Program-made: the position numbers and the translations under genes
Part shown: positions 25,292 through 33,275 of the stretch, piece after piece
Layout: every line of letters starts with the position of its first letter
How positions within the stretch are numbered: the stretch's first letter is position 1
The notes under the pieces: model-generated
Databases searched by the model: none
The model's input: the letters and a program-made list of their open reading frames with translations, nothing else
Told to the model about the DNA's origin: nothing
From: an uncultured Lachnospiraceae bacterium
GTDB lineage: Bacteria; Bacillota; Clostridia; Lachnospirales; Lachnospiraceae
Direction: 5' to 3'
NCBI GenBank assembly: GCA_910586315.1
Contig: CAJUIP010000015.1
Span: 12,521-76,520, forward strand
Length of the DNA: 64,000 bases

Positions 25292-25414
25292 GCTCATCTT
25301 CTCCTTTCTGCTCACACCCCCCGGTTGGAACTATTATAGCTTTTTTCTCGTTCCATTTCAAGAATTTTTCCGTTACTATAAAAGCAGAGAACAGTAACCA
25401 AAAAGGAGGCACTT
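25292..25414. promoter_or_regulatory. divergent LysR/hydrolase promoter region
   Basis: The rightward gene has a TATAAA at 25377-25382 and a ribosome site AAAAAGGAGGC. On the other strand the complement of CTATTATAGC gives a TATAAT near 25333. I see no clear -35 and no obvious T-N11-A box, so the LysR site is not assigned. Confidence 0.4.
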
Positions 25415-26680
25415 ATGAGAAACAAGAAATGGATAAGGATAGCCGCGGCGGCTGCAGCGGTGGCGATGTTTGCGGCCGGCTGCGGAAACAGTGCGGGGAC
25501 GGCACAGAGTACGGCAGAGGTCCAGAGTACAGCAGCGGCCCAGAGTACGGGGACGGGACAGAGTACGGCAGCGGCACAGAATACGACAGCGGCCCAGATG
25601 GAAGGCAGCAGCGAGGCGGAAACGGAAATGTCCGGCGGGGAAAGCGGCGAAAAGGCAGCCGGCAGCACAGGAATTGACACTGCGGGAGCTGAGAGTGCGC
25701 TTGTGATTGCCGAGCAGGGTATTTTTTCCGCAGGCGGAATTACCGTCACTTCCGACGGAACCTTCGATCCGGAAAATCAGTGGGAGGAAAGCGGTGCAGG
25801 GCAGACGGCCCATGTAGATCACGCCAATGTTTTTTATCAGATTCCGGCAGGGGAAACCGGGCTTCCCATGGTATTCCTCCATGGATACGGGCAGTCCCGC
25901 ATGGGCTGGATGACGACCCCGGACGGACGGGAAGGCTGGTCGGATCTGTTCCTGCGAATGGGCCACAGCGTATTCCTGATCGACGAGCCGAGACGCGGAG
26001 AGGCGGGTGCTACTTCCGTCAGCGGAGACATCAGCACCAAAACTCTGGATCAGCGGTGGTACACACAGTTCCGCATCGGCCGGTGGGAAAATGGGAAGTC
26101 GGTCGCCAATGAAGGTTCCCAGTTCCCCAATGACGATGCATCTGTGGATCAGTTTTTCCGTCAGATGACGCCGGATACAGGAATGACCTCGGATATGGGG
26201 GCGGATTTTGACAATGAAACCGTAGCGCAGGCGTTGGCGGCAACGATTGACGAAGTTTACGAGAGAACCGGAAAGGATTCTATTCTGGTAACACATTCCC
26301 AGGGCGGCGGTCCGGGCTGGACAGCAGCGAACGATACCGATCACATTGCGGCGATTGTGGCAATCGAGCCGGGCGGAGCGCCGGGAGCAGATTCGGCTGA
26401 TTTCAAGGCCGTAACGGAAAAGAACATTCCTGTTGTGTTCTATTTTGGCGACTACATTGACAATGGGGATCCGGCGATCCAGGCAACCGGTATGTGGCAG
26501 GCGATGAGACAGGCATGTTACGATTTTGCGGACGCCTATGCTGCCCTGGGAGGAAATTGTACCGTGGTGGATCTCCCCAAAGAAGGGATTACCGGAAATG
26601 ATCACTTTATGTTCCAGGATCTGAATAACGATGTGATTGCCAATCATGTGGAGAACTGGATTCAGGAAAACGTGCAGTAA
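25415..26680 (+). CDS. lipoprotein alpha/beta hydrolase
   Basis: A lipoprotein signal (RIAAAAAAVAMFAAGC) is followed by a QST/A-rich low-complexity linker to about residue 90. The hydrolase domain has TGLPMVFLHGYGQSRMGW (oxyanion), GHSVFLIDEPRRGEAG, the nucleophile in VTHSQGGGPGW, FYFGDYIDNGD with the acid, and TGNDHFMFQDLNN with His. This fits secreted esterase/lactonase-like proteins of gut Firmicutes. At 421 residues it is complete. It is 12 bases upstream of the flavodoxin at 26693 (GGAGACGGAGT), so the two are co-transcribed. Divergent from a LysR regulator, which probably controls it. Confidence 0.9.
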   Translation: MRNKKWIRIAAAAAAVAMFAAGCGNSAGTAQSTAEVQSTAAAQSTGTGQSTAAAQNTTAAQMEGSSEAETEMSGGESGEKAAGSTGIDTAGAESALVIAEQGIFSAGGITVTSDGTFDPENQWEESGAGQTAHVDHANVFYQIPAGETGLPMVFLHGYGQSRMGWMTTPDGREGWSDLFLRMGHSVFLIDEPRRGEAGATSVSGDISTKTLDQRWYTQFRIGRWENGKSVANEGSQFPNDDASVDQFFRQMTPDTGMTSDMGADFDNETVAQALAATIDEVYERTGKDSILVTHSQGGGPGWTAANDTDHIAAIVAIEPGGAPGADSADFKAVTEKNIPVVFYFGDYIDNGDPAIQATGMWQAMRQACYDFADAYAALGGNCTVVDLPKEGITGNDHFMFQDLNNDVIANHVENWIQENVQ

Positions 26681-26692
26681 AGGAGACGGAGT

Positions 26693-27223
26693 ATGAAGGG
26701 GCTGATTGCGTATTATTCCAGACGGGGGCAGAATCTGGTAAATGGAACGGTCCAGAGCTTAAAAATGGGGAATACGGAGCTGGTGGCGGTGATTCTGCAG
26801 AAGATCACGGGAGCGGACTGCTTTCGGATTGAACCTGTGAAGGATTACCCGAGAGATTGTTATCGGTGTATGGATCTGGCAAGACAGGATTTGCAAAAAA
26901 ACATGCGGCCGGCTTTGAAAAAATCTCTGGATAACATGGAAACCTACGATGTCATTTATCTGGGTTTTCCCAATTATTGGGGAACCATGCCGGCTCCGGT
27001 ATTTTCCTTTCTGGAACAATATGATTTTGGCGGGAAAGTGATCCGTCCGTTTTGTACACACGAAAGCAGCGGCCTGGGACACAACATGGAGGATCTGAAA
27101 AGAATTTGTCCCACCGCCGAGATTGAGGAAGGATTTTCTGTCCGCGGTTCGGAAATACGCAGCGAGCTTGCTGCAATCGAGGAATGGGCATGTAAAACAT
27201 CTGGTGCGGAAGCCAGAGTATGA
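26693..27223 (+). CDS. flavodoxin
   Basis: Cytoplasmic flavodoxin-fold protein of 176 residues: KGLIAYYSRRGQNLVNG, VILQKITGADCFRIEPVKDYP, YDVIYLGFPNYWGTMPAPVFSFLEQYDF, IRPFCTHESSGLG. It lacks the lipoprotein signal of the related genes at 11874 and 14564. It directly follows the hydrolase lipoprotein, and a secreted flavodoxin follows 60 bases later. It may supply electrons, or reduce the hydrolysis product. Confidence 0.92.
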   Translation: MKGLIAYYSRRGQNLVNGTVQSLKMGNTELVAVILQKITGADCFRIEPVKDYPRDCYRCMDLARQDLQKNMRPALKKSLDNMETYDVIYLGFPNYWGTMPAPVFSFLEQYDFGGKVIRPFCTHESSGLGHNMEDLKRICPTAEIEEGFSVRGSEIRSELAAIEEWACKTSGAEARV

Positions 27224-27284
27224 AAGAAATAGAAGGTGCCAAACAGTTACGGTTACTGATAGATTTATAGGAGGAGGAACAGTT

Positions 27285-28223
27285 ATGGTGAATAATGAGA
27301 AAAATAGCTGCCATGCTCGCATGAGCGAACATTTGTCGACAAATGGTATCAAGCCGGCAGTCGAGATGAAGAAATATATTTGGAAATGGATGCTGGCAGT
27401 TTGTGTGCTGGCTGCCTGCATGGCATCTACTGCTTTTGCAGCGGGTTGGACGACCGGGCAGGGAGAAAACAGCTCCAGGTGGTGGTATGATCTGGGGAAT
27501 GGGCAATATTATGGAAGTCCTGCATCAAAAGCGGAGTGGCAGTGGCTGGACGGAAACGGAGACGGCGTTGCGGAATGCTATGCGTTTGACAGTGAGGGCT
27601 GGATGTATGCGGACGTGACTACGCCGGACGGTTATGCGGTCAATGCAGACGGAGCGTGGACCGTGGACGGCGCCGTACAGACAATGACTGTGACAGCCGG
27701 ATATGCCGGAACAGGGACGCAGGCACCACAGACAAATGCGGACAGGAAGCGTATCTTAATTGCTTACTTCTCCCATACCGGTACAACAGAGGAAGCTGCA
27801 CAAAAGATACAGGCGGCGGCCGGAGGCGACCTGTTTGAGATTACGGTGACAAATTCCTATCCGTCAAGTTACCAGAGTACCGTTGACCGGGCGCGGCAGG
27901 AGCTTGACCAGAACGCCAGACCAGAGCTGTCTTCCAGGGTGGAAAACATGGAGGATTACGATGTGATCCTGTTGGGGTATCCGATCTGGTGGCATACGGC
28001 TCCTATGGCGGTTGATACATTTCTGGAGTCTTATGATCTGAGCGGAAAGGTGATACTGCCTTTCTGCACCAGCGGCGGCAGCAGCATTGAGGAAAGCATG
28101 CCGGATATCCGCAGCCTGGGGCAGAGCCGCGGGGCATCGGTTGGCAGCGGACTGACGGCGAACTCGCTGGATCGCGAAAAGATTGTGGAGTGGCTGGGTG
28201 AGAATGGAGTTTTGCAGGAATAG
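27285..28223 (+). CDS. secreted flavodoxin with an N-terminal cell-wall-binding-like repeat region
   Basis: ATG 27285 is behind GGAGGAGGAAC. Residues 1-27 are a polar leader, then a signal peptide follows (WKWMLAVCVLAACMASTAFAAG, cleavage probably after AFA). Residues 50-130 hold Trp/Tyr/Gly-rich repeats (SRWWYDLGNGQYYG, WQWLDGNGDGVAECYAFD, GWMYADVTTPDGYAVNADGAWT) like choline-binding-type wall anchors. From about residue 155 a flavodoxin domain begins (RILIAYFSHTGTTEEAA with the canonical SxTGTTE loop, YDVILLGYPIWWHTAPMAVD, ILPFCTSGGSSIEES). Total 312 residues. It should be attached to the wall or surface. It closes the cluster; a good terminator follows. Confidence 0.88.
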   Translation: MVNNEKNSCHARMSEHLSTNGIKPAVEMKKYIWKWMLAVCVLAACMASTAFAAGWTTGQGENSSRWWYDLGNGQYYGSPASKAEWQWLDGNGDGVAECYAFDSEGWMYADVTTPDGYAVNADGAWTVDGAVQTMTVTAGYAGTGTQAPQTNADRKRILIAYFSHTGTTEEAAQKIQAAAGGDLFEITVTNSYPSSYQSTVDRARQELDQNARPELSSRVENMEDYDVILLGYPIWWHTAPMAVDTFLESYDLSGKVILPFCTSGGSSIEESMPDIRSLGQSRGASVGSGLTANSLDREKIVEWLGENGVLQE

Positions 28224-28256
28224 GTCGTAATTTGAAAATATTGGCGAGAGGTTGGG

Positions 28257-28292
28257 ACAAGTGCAGGCCAAAGGCTTTGGCGCTGCACTTGT
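28257..28292 (+). terminator. intrinsic terminator after the secreted flavodoxin gene
   Basis: ACAAGTGCAG pairs with CTGCACTTGT, followed by TTCTCT, 33 bases after the stop. Confidence 0.7.
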
Positions 28293-28356
28293 TTCTCTGA
28301 TAATAAGTTTTGGAATGAATGTCCGGCGGTATACCAGGGGCTCGAAATCCCTGAAA

Positions 28357-28752
28357 TTACAGTTCTTTTTTGTTCTCAGAGCCCGGAGTGGTGACAATTA
28401 CTTTTTCAGGGGTTATGATAAGGGCTCCTTTTGCCGTTGCGGCGCCGTTGAACATTTTTTCCACCATGGCTTTAAAGGCATCGACAACAGGGCCCTCGGT
28501 CACGTATTCAGCTTTGCCTTTAATCTGGTATCCTTCCAGATTTTTGGCATCATATGCGGAAACGGCAATCCTGCCGCCATTTGCGGTGATATTTTTTAAT
28601 GTGGCTGCAAGAAAAACATCCCCTACAAGGAGCTTTCCGTCTTCAGTGACATCCTTAAAAGCGACCGGAACCACATTGGGCTCATTGTCAAGGCAGGTGG
28701 CTAAATCCCACATATTCTCTTTCAGCAGTTTTGTTACATTTTCATTCAGCAT
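28357..28752 (-). CDS. pyridoxamine 5'-phosphate oxidase-like flavin-binding protein
   Basis: Small split-barrel protein: LKENMWDLATCLDNEPNVVPVAFKDVTEDGKLLVGDVFLAATLKNI and IAVSAYD...GYQIKGKAEYVTEGPV. This is the PPOX-like family that binds FMN or F420-like cofactors or heme. It starts at ATG 28752 behind GAGGAGGAAAATTT. At 131 residues it is typical. Divergent from an HxlR regulator gene with a shared 210-base promoter region, so the regulator may control it. Confidence 0.88.
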   Translation of the reverse strand: MLNENVTKLLKENMWDLATCLDNEPNVVPVAFKDVTEDGKLLVGDVFLAATLKNITANGGRIAVSAYDAKNLEGYQIKGKAEYVTEGPVVDAFKAMVEKMFNGAATAKGALIITPEKVIVTTPGSENKKEL

Positions 28753-28866
28753 AAATTTTCCTCCTCGAAAAAATAATATTTATTTGATGATGCTATTATA
28801 GAAAACAGACTTATAAAGAACAAGATATTAAGAAATTTATTATAAGCTATTAAATTTCATAGTAAC

Positions 28867-28895
28867 TTGTAAAAATATAGAAATAGACATATAAT
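28867..28895 (+). promoter_or_regulatory. sigma-A-type promoter for the HxlR regulator
   Basis: TTGTAA (28867-28872), a 17-base spacer, and TATAAT (28890-28895). The start point would be near 28902, giving a 60-base leader before the ATG at 28963. Confidence 0.65.
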
Positions 28896-28962
28896 GAGAG
28901 AGAAGCAAGGCAGGCCGATTGCCCGAAAGATAACTGTATAAAAGAGAAATGAGGAGGAGACT

Positions 28963-29352
28963 ATGTATCAGAAAAAAATGGACCAGGATATCCGCTGTCC
29001 TCTGGAATATGGGCTTGAAATTTTCGGCGGGAAATGGAAGCCCAGGATCATCTGTGTACTCAATGAGAAGAAGGTTCTGCGCTATAGCGGAATTAGGAAA
29101 GAAATGACAAATATTACGGATGCGGTTCTGGCAGCTGCGTTGAAAGAATTGATCCGGGACGATATGGTAGAGAGAAAATCCTATGACGAGGTGCCGCCCA
29201 GGGTGGAGTACAGTCTGACAGAGAAGGGAATTTCCGTGGTTCCTATTTTGCAGAGTATCTGTGCCTGGTCAGGAATCTTCCGCAAAAGCGATGGTGACCA
29301 TGTGCTGGCCCAGTGCGAGAAATGTGATTATAATGGGGCAGAAAAATCGTGA
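28963..29352 (+). CDS. HxlR-family transcription regulator
   Basis: Winged helix-turn-helix of the HxlR type: DIRCPLEYGLEIFGGKWKPRIICVL, YSGIRKEMTNITDAVLAAALKELIRDDMVER, PPRVEYSLTEKG. The first motif has the N-terminal cysteine typical of the redox-sensing members (YodB/HypR), so thiol, quinone or aldehyde stress is a likely signal, though not proven. A second CxxC (CEKCDYN) ends the protein. The ribosome site is GAGGAGGAGAC. Divergent from the PPOX-like gene, its probable target. Confidence 0.9.
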   Translation: MYQKKMDQDIRCPLEYGLEIFGGKWKPRIICVLNEKKVLRYSGIRKEMTNITDAVLAAALKELIRDDMVERKSYDEVPPRVEYSLTEKGISVVPILQSICAWSGIFRKSDGDHVLAQCEKCDYNGAEKS

Positions 29353-29595
29353 AGCGTCAGTGAGCAGTGTGATCAGCCAGTTCAGAAAAAAGCTGGATCC
29401 GGCAAATTCTGTCTGTTACAGTGCCGTTGACAAATGTAGATTAAAATGGGTATACTTAAAAGTGGTTAGCGGCAACTAATATAAAGGAAGCCGCTTTGAT
29501 TAAAATAGTGAGTTAGTGTGTGCTAATCTATTCAATAGAAAACCCAAAGTGGACACTTTCTATTGTCTGATATCAGGAAAAAAGGAGGATGCTTT
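29353..29595. other. gap without a gene
   Basis: It has an AGCGGC...GCCGCT hairpin near 29468-29495 and a GAAAACCCAAAGTGG stretch, but no open frame with a start. AAAAAAGGAGGATGC precedes the next ATG. Confidence 0.45.
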
Positions 29596-29850
29596 ATGGT
29601 GAAGATCACGGCAGGAATAGAAGGAATGGCGTGTGGTATGTGCGAGGCACATATCAATGAGGCAGTAAGGAATGCTTTTCAGGTAAAGAAGGTGACAAGT
29701 TCACATACAAAGAAGCAGACGGTTATCCTTGCGGAAAAAGACATCCCGGAGCAGGTACTGAAACATGTGGTGGCAAAAGCAGGATACGATGTCGTATCCG
29801 TCAGCAGTGAGCCATATGAGAAGAAAGGGCTGTTCGGATCATTCAGGTGA
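29596..29850 (+). CDS. small heavy-metal-associated (HMA) chaperone
   Basis: The HMA fold is visible in KITAGIEGMACGMCEAHINEAVRNAF with the metal site MACGMC, then VKKVTSSHTKKQTVILAE and a VVAKAGYDVVSV ending. At 84 residues it is a single domain, like CopZ. It probably carries copper(I) or another soft metal in the cytoplasm. The start ATG 29596 has an excellent ribosome site. It stands alone, far from the P-type ATPase at 55509, with no other metal gene nearby. Confidence 0.88.
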   Translation: MVKITAGIEGMACGMCEAHINEAVRNAFQVKKVTSSHTKKQTVILAEKDIPEQVLKHVVAKAGYDVVSVSSEPYEKKGLFGSFR

Positions 29851-29944
29851 TGCCATGCAGATGAAAAGTTTTCAGGGCATCCTGATTGCGCCGACTTTCA
29901 CGGCGGCTGGCAGCCTGTCCGGCAGGCTGAGGATACGAATTATG

Positions 29945-30109
29945 GAACTTTCATAGTAAACCCCCATGCCTGCCATCAGGCACCACCATGAATGAAAGGG
30001 GGTTACTATGAGCCTCCGGCGGATGTGCAGAAAACGGGAGTGGAAGATGTCACTTCGTGACCCCGCTTTCGCACAGTTCAGCGCCGGAGCGCTGAACTTT
30101 CATAGTAAA
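29945..30109. repeat. structured repeat element S, copy 1
   Basis: It is bounded by two identical 16-mers GAACTTTCATAGTAAA (29945-29960 and 30094-30109). Inside are the inverted pair CATAGTAAACCCCC/GGGGGTTACTATG (29952-30010), a GGAAGATGTCACTTCGTGACC block, and a perfect hairpin of GTTCAGCGC with loop CGGA (30076-30097). The order matches the element at 39159-39361. The right end abuts the stop of the histidine kinase gene, where its hairpin could act as terminator. Confidence 0.6.
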
Positions 30110-33100
30110 TCAAACATGGTCGAATATTTGGTCCAGGGCCTGCATTAAAACGCCAATATCCAGCGGTTTTGCGATATGGCCGTTCATCCCGCTGTGCAAG
30201 GCTTCCTGCTTATCCTCCTCAAAGGCGTTGGCGGTCAGCGCCAAAATAGGGATCGAGGCCAAAACAGGATCTTCCAGTCTGCGGATTGTCCTGGCCGCTT
30301 CGTAACCGTTCATCACCGGCATCTGAATATCCATCAGGACGATTTGATAGTATCCCGGCACGGCAGCTTTCAGCCTATCTACAGCAACCTGCCCATTTTC
30401 AGCGATCTCCACAGAAAAGCCGGCCTCCTCCAGAAGAGTCTTTGCAATCTCCTGATTCAGTTCATTGTCCTCCACCAGCAGGATGCGGCCTGAACGGGAA
30501 ACGCCCATCCTTTCCGCCTCTGTCTTTTGCAGTTTATCCGCATTTACAATAGAGCTAAGGCACCTGTGAAGTTCAGTGAAGAACAGCGGCTTGCCGCAAA
30601 ACGCAGTCACGCCGGCTTCGCGGGCCTCATCCTCAATATCAGACCAATCGTAAGCGGAGAGGATAATAATCGGAACGTCCTTCCCCATTTCCTGACGGAT
30701 TTTCCGGGCGGTCTCCACACCGTTCATATCAGGTAAGATCCAATCAAGGATATAGACAAAATACGGTTCATTCCGCAGGACTGCCTGACGAGTCCGCAGG
30801 ACCGCCTCTTTCCCGGACATGGTCCATTCCGCGCAAAGCCCCATCTGCCTGAGCATCGACGTTACGCTGTCGCAGGTGGCGAAATCGTCATCCACCACCA
30901 ACGCCCGGATATCTTTTAACTCCGGTATATCCTGCGGGACTTTCTCGCCGTCGTGCAGGCGGAGTGTGAGAGACACCGAACATTCGGTCCCCATGCCCGG
31001 ACGGCTCTCCACCGTGATTGTGCCATTCATCATGTCCACGATGTTTTTCGTGATTGCCATACCAAGACCGGTTCCCTGAATCCCGCTGGCGGTGGTATTG
31101 CGTTCCCGTTCAAAGGATTCAAAGATATGGGATACAAACTCTTTGCTCATGCCAATGCCTGTATCCTTGATGTGGAACTCATAATTTGCGAACCCTTTCG
31201 GAGCGCCTGGCTTCTCTATGATTTTCAGACTGACCATACCACCGACCGGTGTATATTTTATGGAGTTGTCCAACAGGTTCAAAAGGGCCTGGCTCAGCCG
31301 CAGCCGGTCGCAGCAAATTTCCTCATGCTGGATATCCACGGCATCCATATACAATTCTAACTGTTTGGCATGCACACTCCCCTGGATGATGTTTCGAAGC
31401 TCATGCAGGATATCCGGCAGGCTGCAGGGCTCTTCCGTCAGATGGAGTTTGCCGCTTTCAATATGACTCATATCCAGCACGTTGTTGATCAAACCAAGCA
31501 AATGGTTTCCGGAAGTCAGAATCTTTTTCAGATATTCAGCCACCTGCTCCCGATGGTCTAAGTGGGCGATTGCCAGGGTTGTGAAACCGATAATGGCGTT
31601 CATGGGGGTACGGATATCGTGGCTCATATTGGAGAGGAAAGCGCTCTTGGCTTTGCTGGCCCGGTTCGCCTGGGCCAGCGCATCCTCAAGAATGGCGTTT
31701 TTCTCCCGGTCAGCGCGGGTTTCCTCATCCACGCTTCGGAAGCCTAAGACAACACCGCGGTCTTCCTTCCACGACCCCACGCGGGCAACCTTCATCTGGA
31801 AATACCGCAGCTTACCGCAGCAGACCGTGCGGTAATTAACAGAGCAAATCGGCTTATCTGTCAGCCTCTCCTCTAAATACTTACGGGATGTCGCCTGCCG
31901 TAAAATTTCCTTGTCATCATCGTAAACGCCGGTCTCGATATAGCGGCCTATGCACTCCTTCATGGAGAGCTTGCCGGTAAAGAGCGATTCCAAGATTCCG
32001 TTTTCACATTCACCAAGGCGCAAAGCCCGTCCTTCCCCTGTAACCAGATCAAAAAAGCAGACAAGGCTGTATTCCACACCCAGAGCAGAGAGCAGCTCCA
32101 TCTGGCGGCGTTCCGCCTCCTGCCGCTCCCGTTCCTCCTGGAGCTTCTGAACAGTGCAGTCCAGCAGATACCGTTGGTAGAACCGCTTTCCATCCTCTTC
32201 CATGAGCTTGATGCTGCCCATGACGTGAATGATCTCCCCGTCCCCGTGCCGGACGCGGTATTCGATGTTAACGTTGTCGCCCAAATTTCTCAGCGACTGG
32301 ATTTTTTCCCTCAGTATGGGTTTGTCCTCATCAAGAACCGATTGGGCAATCATGTCGAATCCGTCCAGTTCCAACGCTTCCTGGGAATCATAGCCCAAAA
32401 TTTCCAGAGCGGCCCGGTTGACGCTGATGATGTGGGAGCCGTCCACGGAATGGCACATAATTCCGCAGTCCATAGAAGTGAAGATCGTTTCAAGCGTCTG
32501 ATTTTTACGGATCAGCTCCTGAGCGTAAGCATGTTCCTGCGTCATGTCAATGGCGATGCCCACAGTCCCCATGACACTGCCGTCCAGATCGTACAACGGC
32601 GACTTGTAGGTAGTGAGAATCCGCTGTTCCCCTCCGGCCTGGATGACTTCCCTGGAAACATGAGTTTTCCTGTCCTCCATGACGATGCGTTCTGACTCGA
32701 TGCAGGCCGGGTCGTCCTGCTCCACGTCCCAGATATAGGCGTGTCCACGGCCCTCCACCTGTTTTTTGGACTTGCTGACCGTGGCGCAGAAACTGTCGTT
32801 CACCTTTTCATGAATGCCGTATTTGTCCTTGTACCAGACCAGATCCGGCGAGCTGTTAATGGCGGCCTCCAGATACTGACTGGTCTGCCAGTGGTCCTTG
32901 CGCTCCTTGTAATTTTGCTGCCAGCGCAGAAAGTGAAACCGCAGTTCGGAATCGGGCATAGGCAGCGTCCAGATATCTGTAATCGCAGGCAGAAGAGGAG
33001 CCAAATACTCTGACTGGCTTTGTTTGATCAACAGAATCAGTTCTGTTTCCCGCCCCTTTTTTGTTGTCAGCAGTCCCGCAGCCTCCACTGCCTCCATATC

Positions 33101-33274
33101 CCGTAAATCGGCCAGAATCACGTCCGCCTTTGCCGCCAGAGAAGCCTCCGGCTCCAAGCTTTCAAAAAACGTATGAGTGAACGCATCCAAAGGAGGCATT
33201 GCCCGAAAAAGGTCAAGCAGCTTTTGGTCATGTCCAATGAGATAAAATTGTGCGTGGCAATGATACATAATCAA
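30110..33274 (-). CDS. soluble hybrid histidine kinase with two receiver domains
   Basis: It has 1054 residues and no membrane helix. The first 120 residues look like a degenerate receiver domain (HDQKLLDLFRAMP, VILADLRDM). Two PAS domains follow (about 125-250, AAINSSPDLVWYKDKYGIHEKVN; and 255-375). The kinase core has SNMSHDIRTPMNAIIGF with the phospho-His at about 552, then the ATP lobe (NLLDNSIKYTP, DTGIGMS, GTGLGMAITKNIV). Two receiver domains end it (VVDDDFA...LDWILPDMNG; LLVEDNELNQ...LMDIQMPVMNG). There is no HPt or output domain. It starts one base after the preceding kinase gene, so both are translated from one message. Confidence 0.93.
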   Translation of the reverse strand: MIMYHCHAQFYLIGHDQKLLDLFRAMPPLDAFTHTFFESLEPEASLAAKADVILADLRDMEAVEAAGLLTTKKGRETELILLIKQSQSEYLAPLLPAITDIWTLPMPDSELRFHFLRWQQNYKERKDHWQTSQYLEAAINSSPDLVWYKDKYGIHEKVNDSFCATVSKSKKQVEGRGHAYIWDVEQDDPACIESERIVMEDRKTHVSREVIQAGGEQRILTTYKSPLYDLDGSVMGTVGIAIDMTQEHAYAQELIRKNQTLETIFTSMDCGIMCHSVDGSHIISVNRAALEILGYDSQEALELDGFDMIAQSVLDEDKPILREKIQSLRNLGDNVNIEYRVRHGDGEIIHVMGSIKLMEEDGKRFYQRYLLDCTVQKLQEERERQEAERRQMELLSALGVEYSLVCFFDLVTGEGRALRLGECENGILESLFTGKLSMKECIGRYIETGVYDDDKEILRQATSRKYLEERLTDKPICSVNYRTVCCGKLRYFQMKVARVGSWKEDRGVVLGFRSVDEETRADREKNAILEDALAQANRASKAKSAFLSNMSHDIRTPMNAIIGFTTLAIAHLDHREQVAEYLKKILTSGNHLLGLINNVLDMSHIESGKLHLTEEPCSLPDILHELRNIIQGSVHAKQLELYMDAVDIQHEEICCDRLRLSQALLNLLDNSIKYTPVGGMVSLKIIEKPGAPKGFANYEFHIKDTGIGMSKEFVSHIFESFERERNTTASGIQGTGLGMAITKNIVDMMNGTITVESRPGMGTECSVSLTLRLHDGEKVPQDIPELKDIRALVVDDDFATCDSVTSMLRQMGLCAEWTMSGKEAVLRTRQAVLRNEPYFVYILDWILPDMNGVETARKIRQEMGKDVPIIILSAYDWSDIEDEAREAGVTAFCGKPLFFTELHRCLSSIVNADKLQKTEAERMGVSRSGRILLVEDNELNQEIAKTLLEEAGFSVEIAENGQVAVDRLKAAVPGYYQIVLMDIQMPVMNGYEAARTIRRLEDPVLASIPILALTANAFEEDKQEALHSGMNGHIAKPLDIGVLMQALDQIFDHV

Positions 33275-33275
33275 T

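Noticed and set aside
25315..25749. 145-residue minus-strand ORF opposite the hydrolase lipoprotein signal region
   Set aside because: Low-complexity mirror of the QST-rich linker; no start signal.
26759..27421. 220-residue minus-strand ORF across two flavodoxin genes
   Set aside because: It crosses both real genes and an intergenic ribosome site; no domain.
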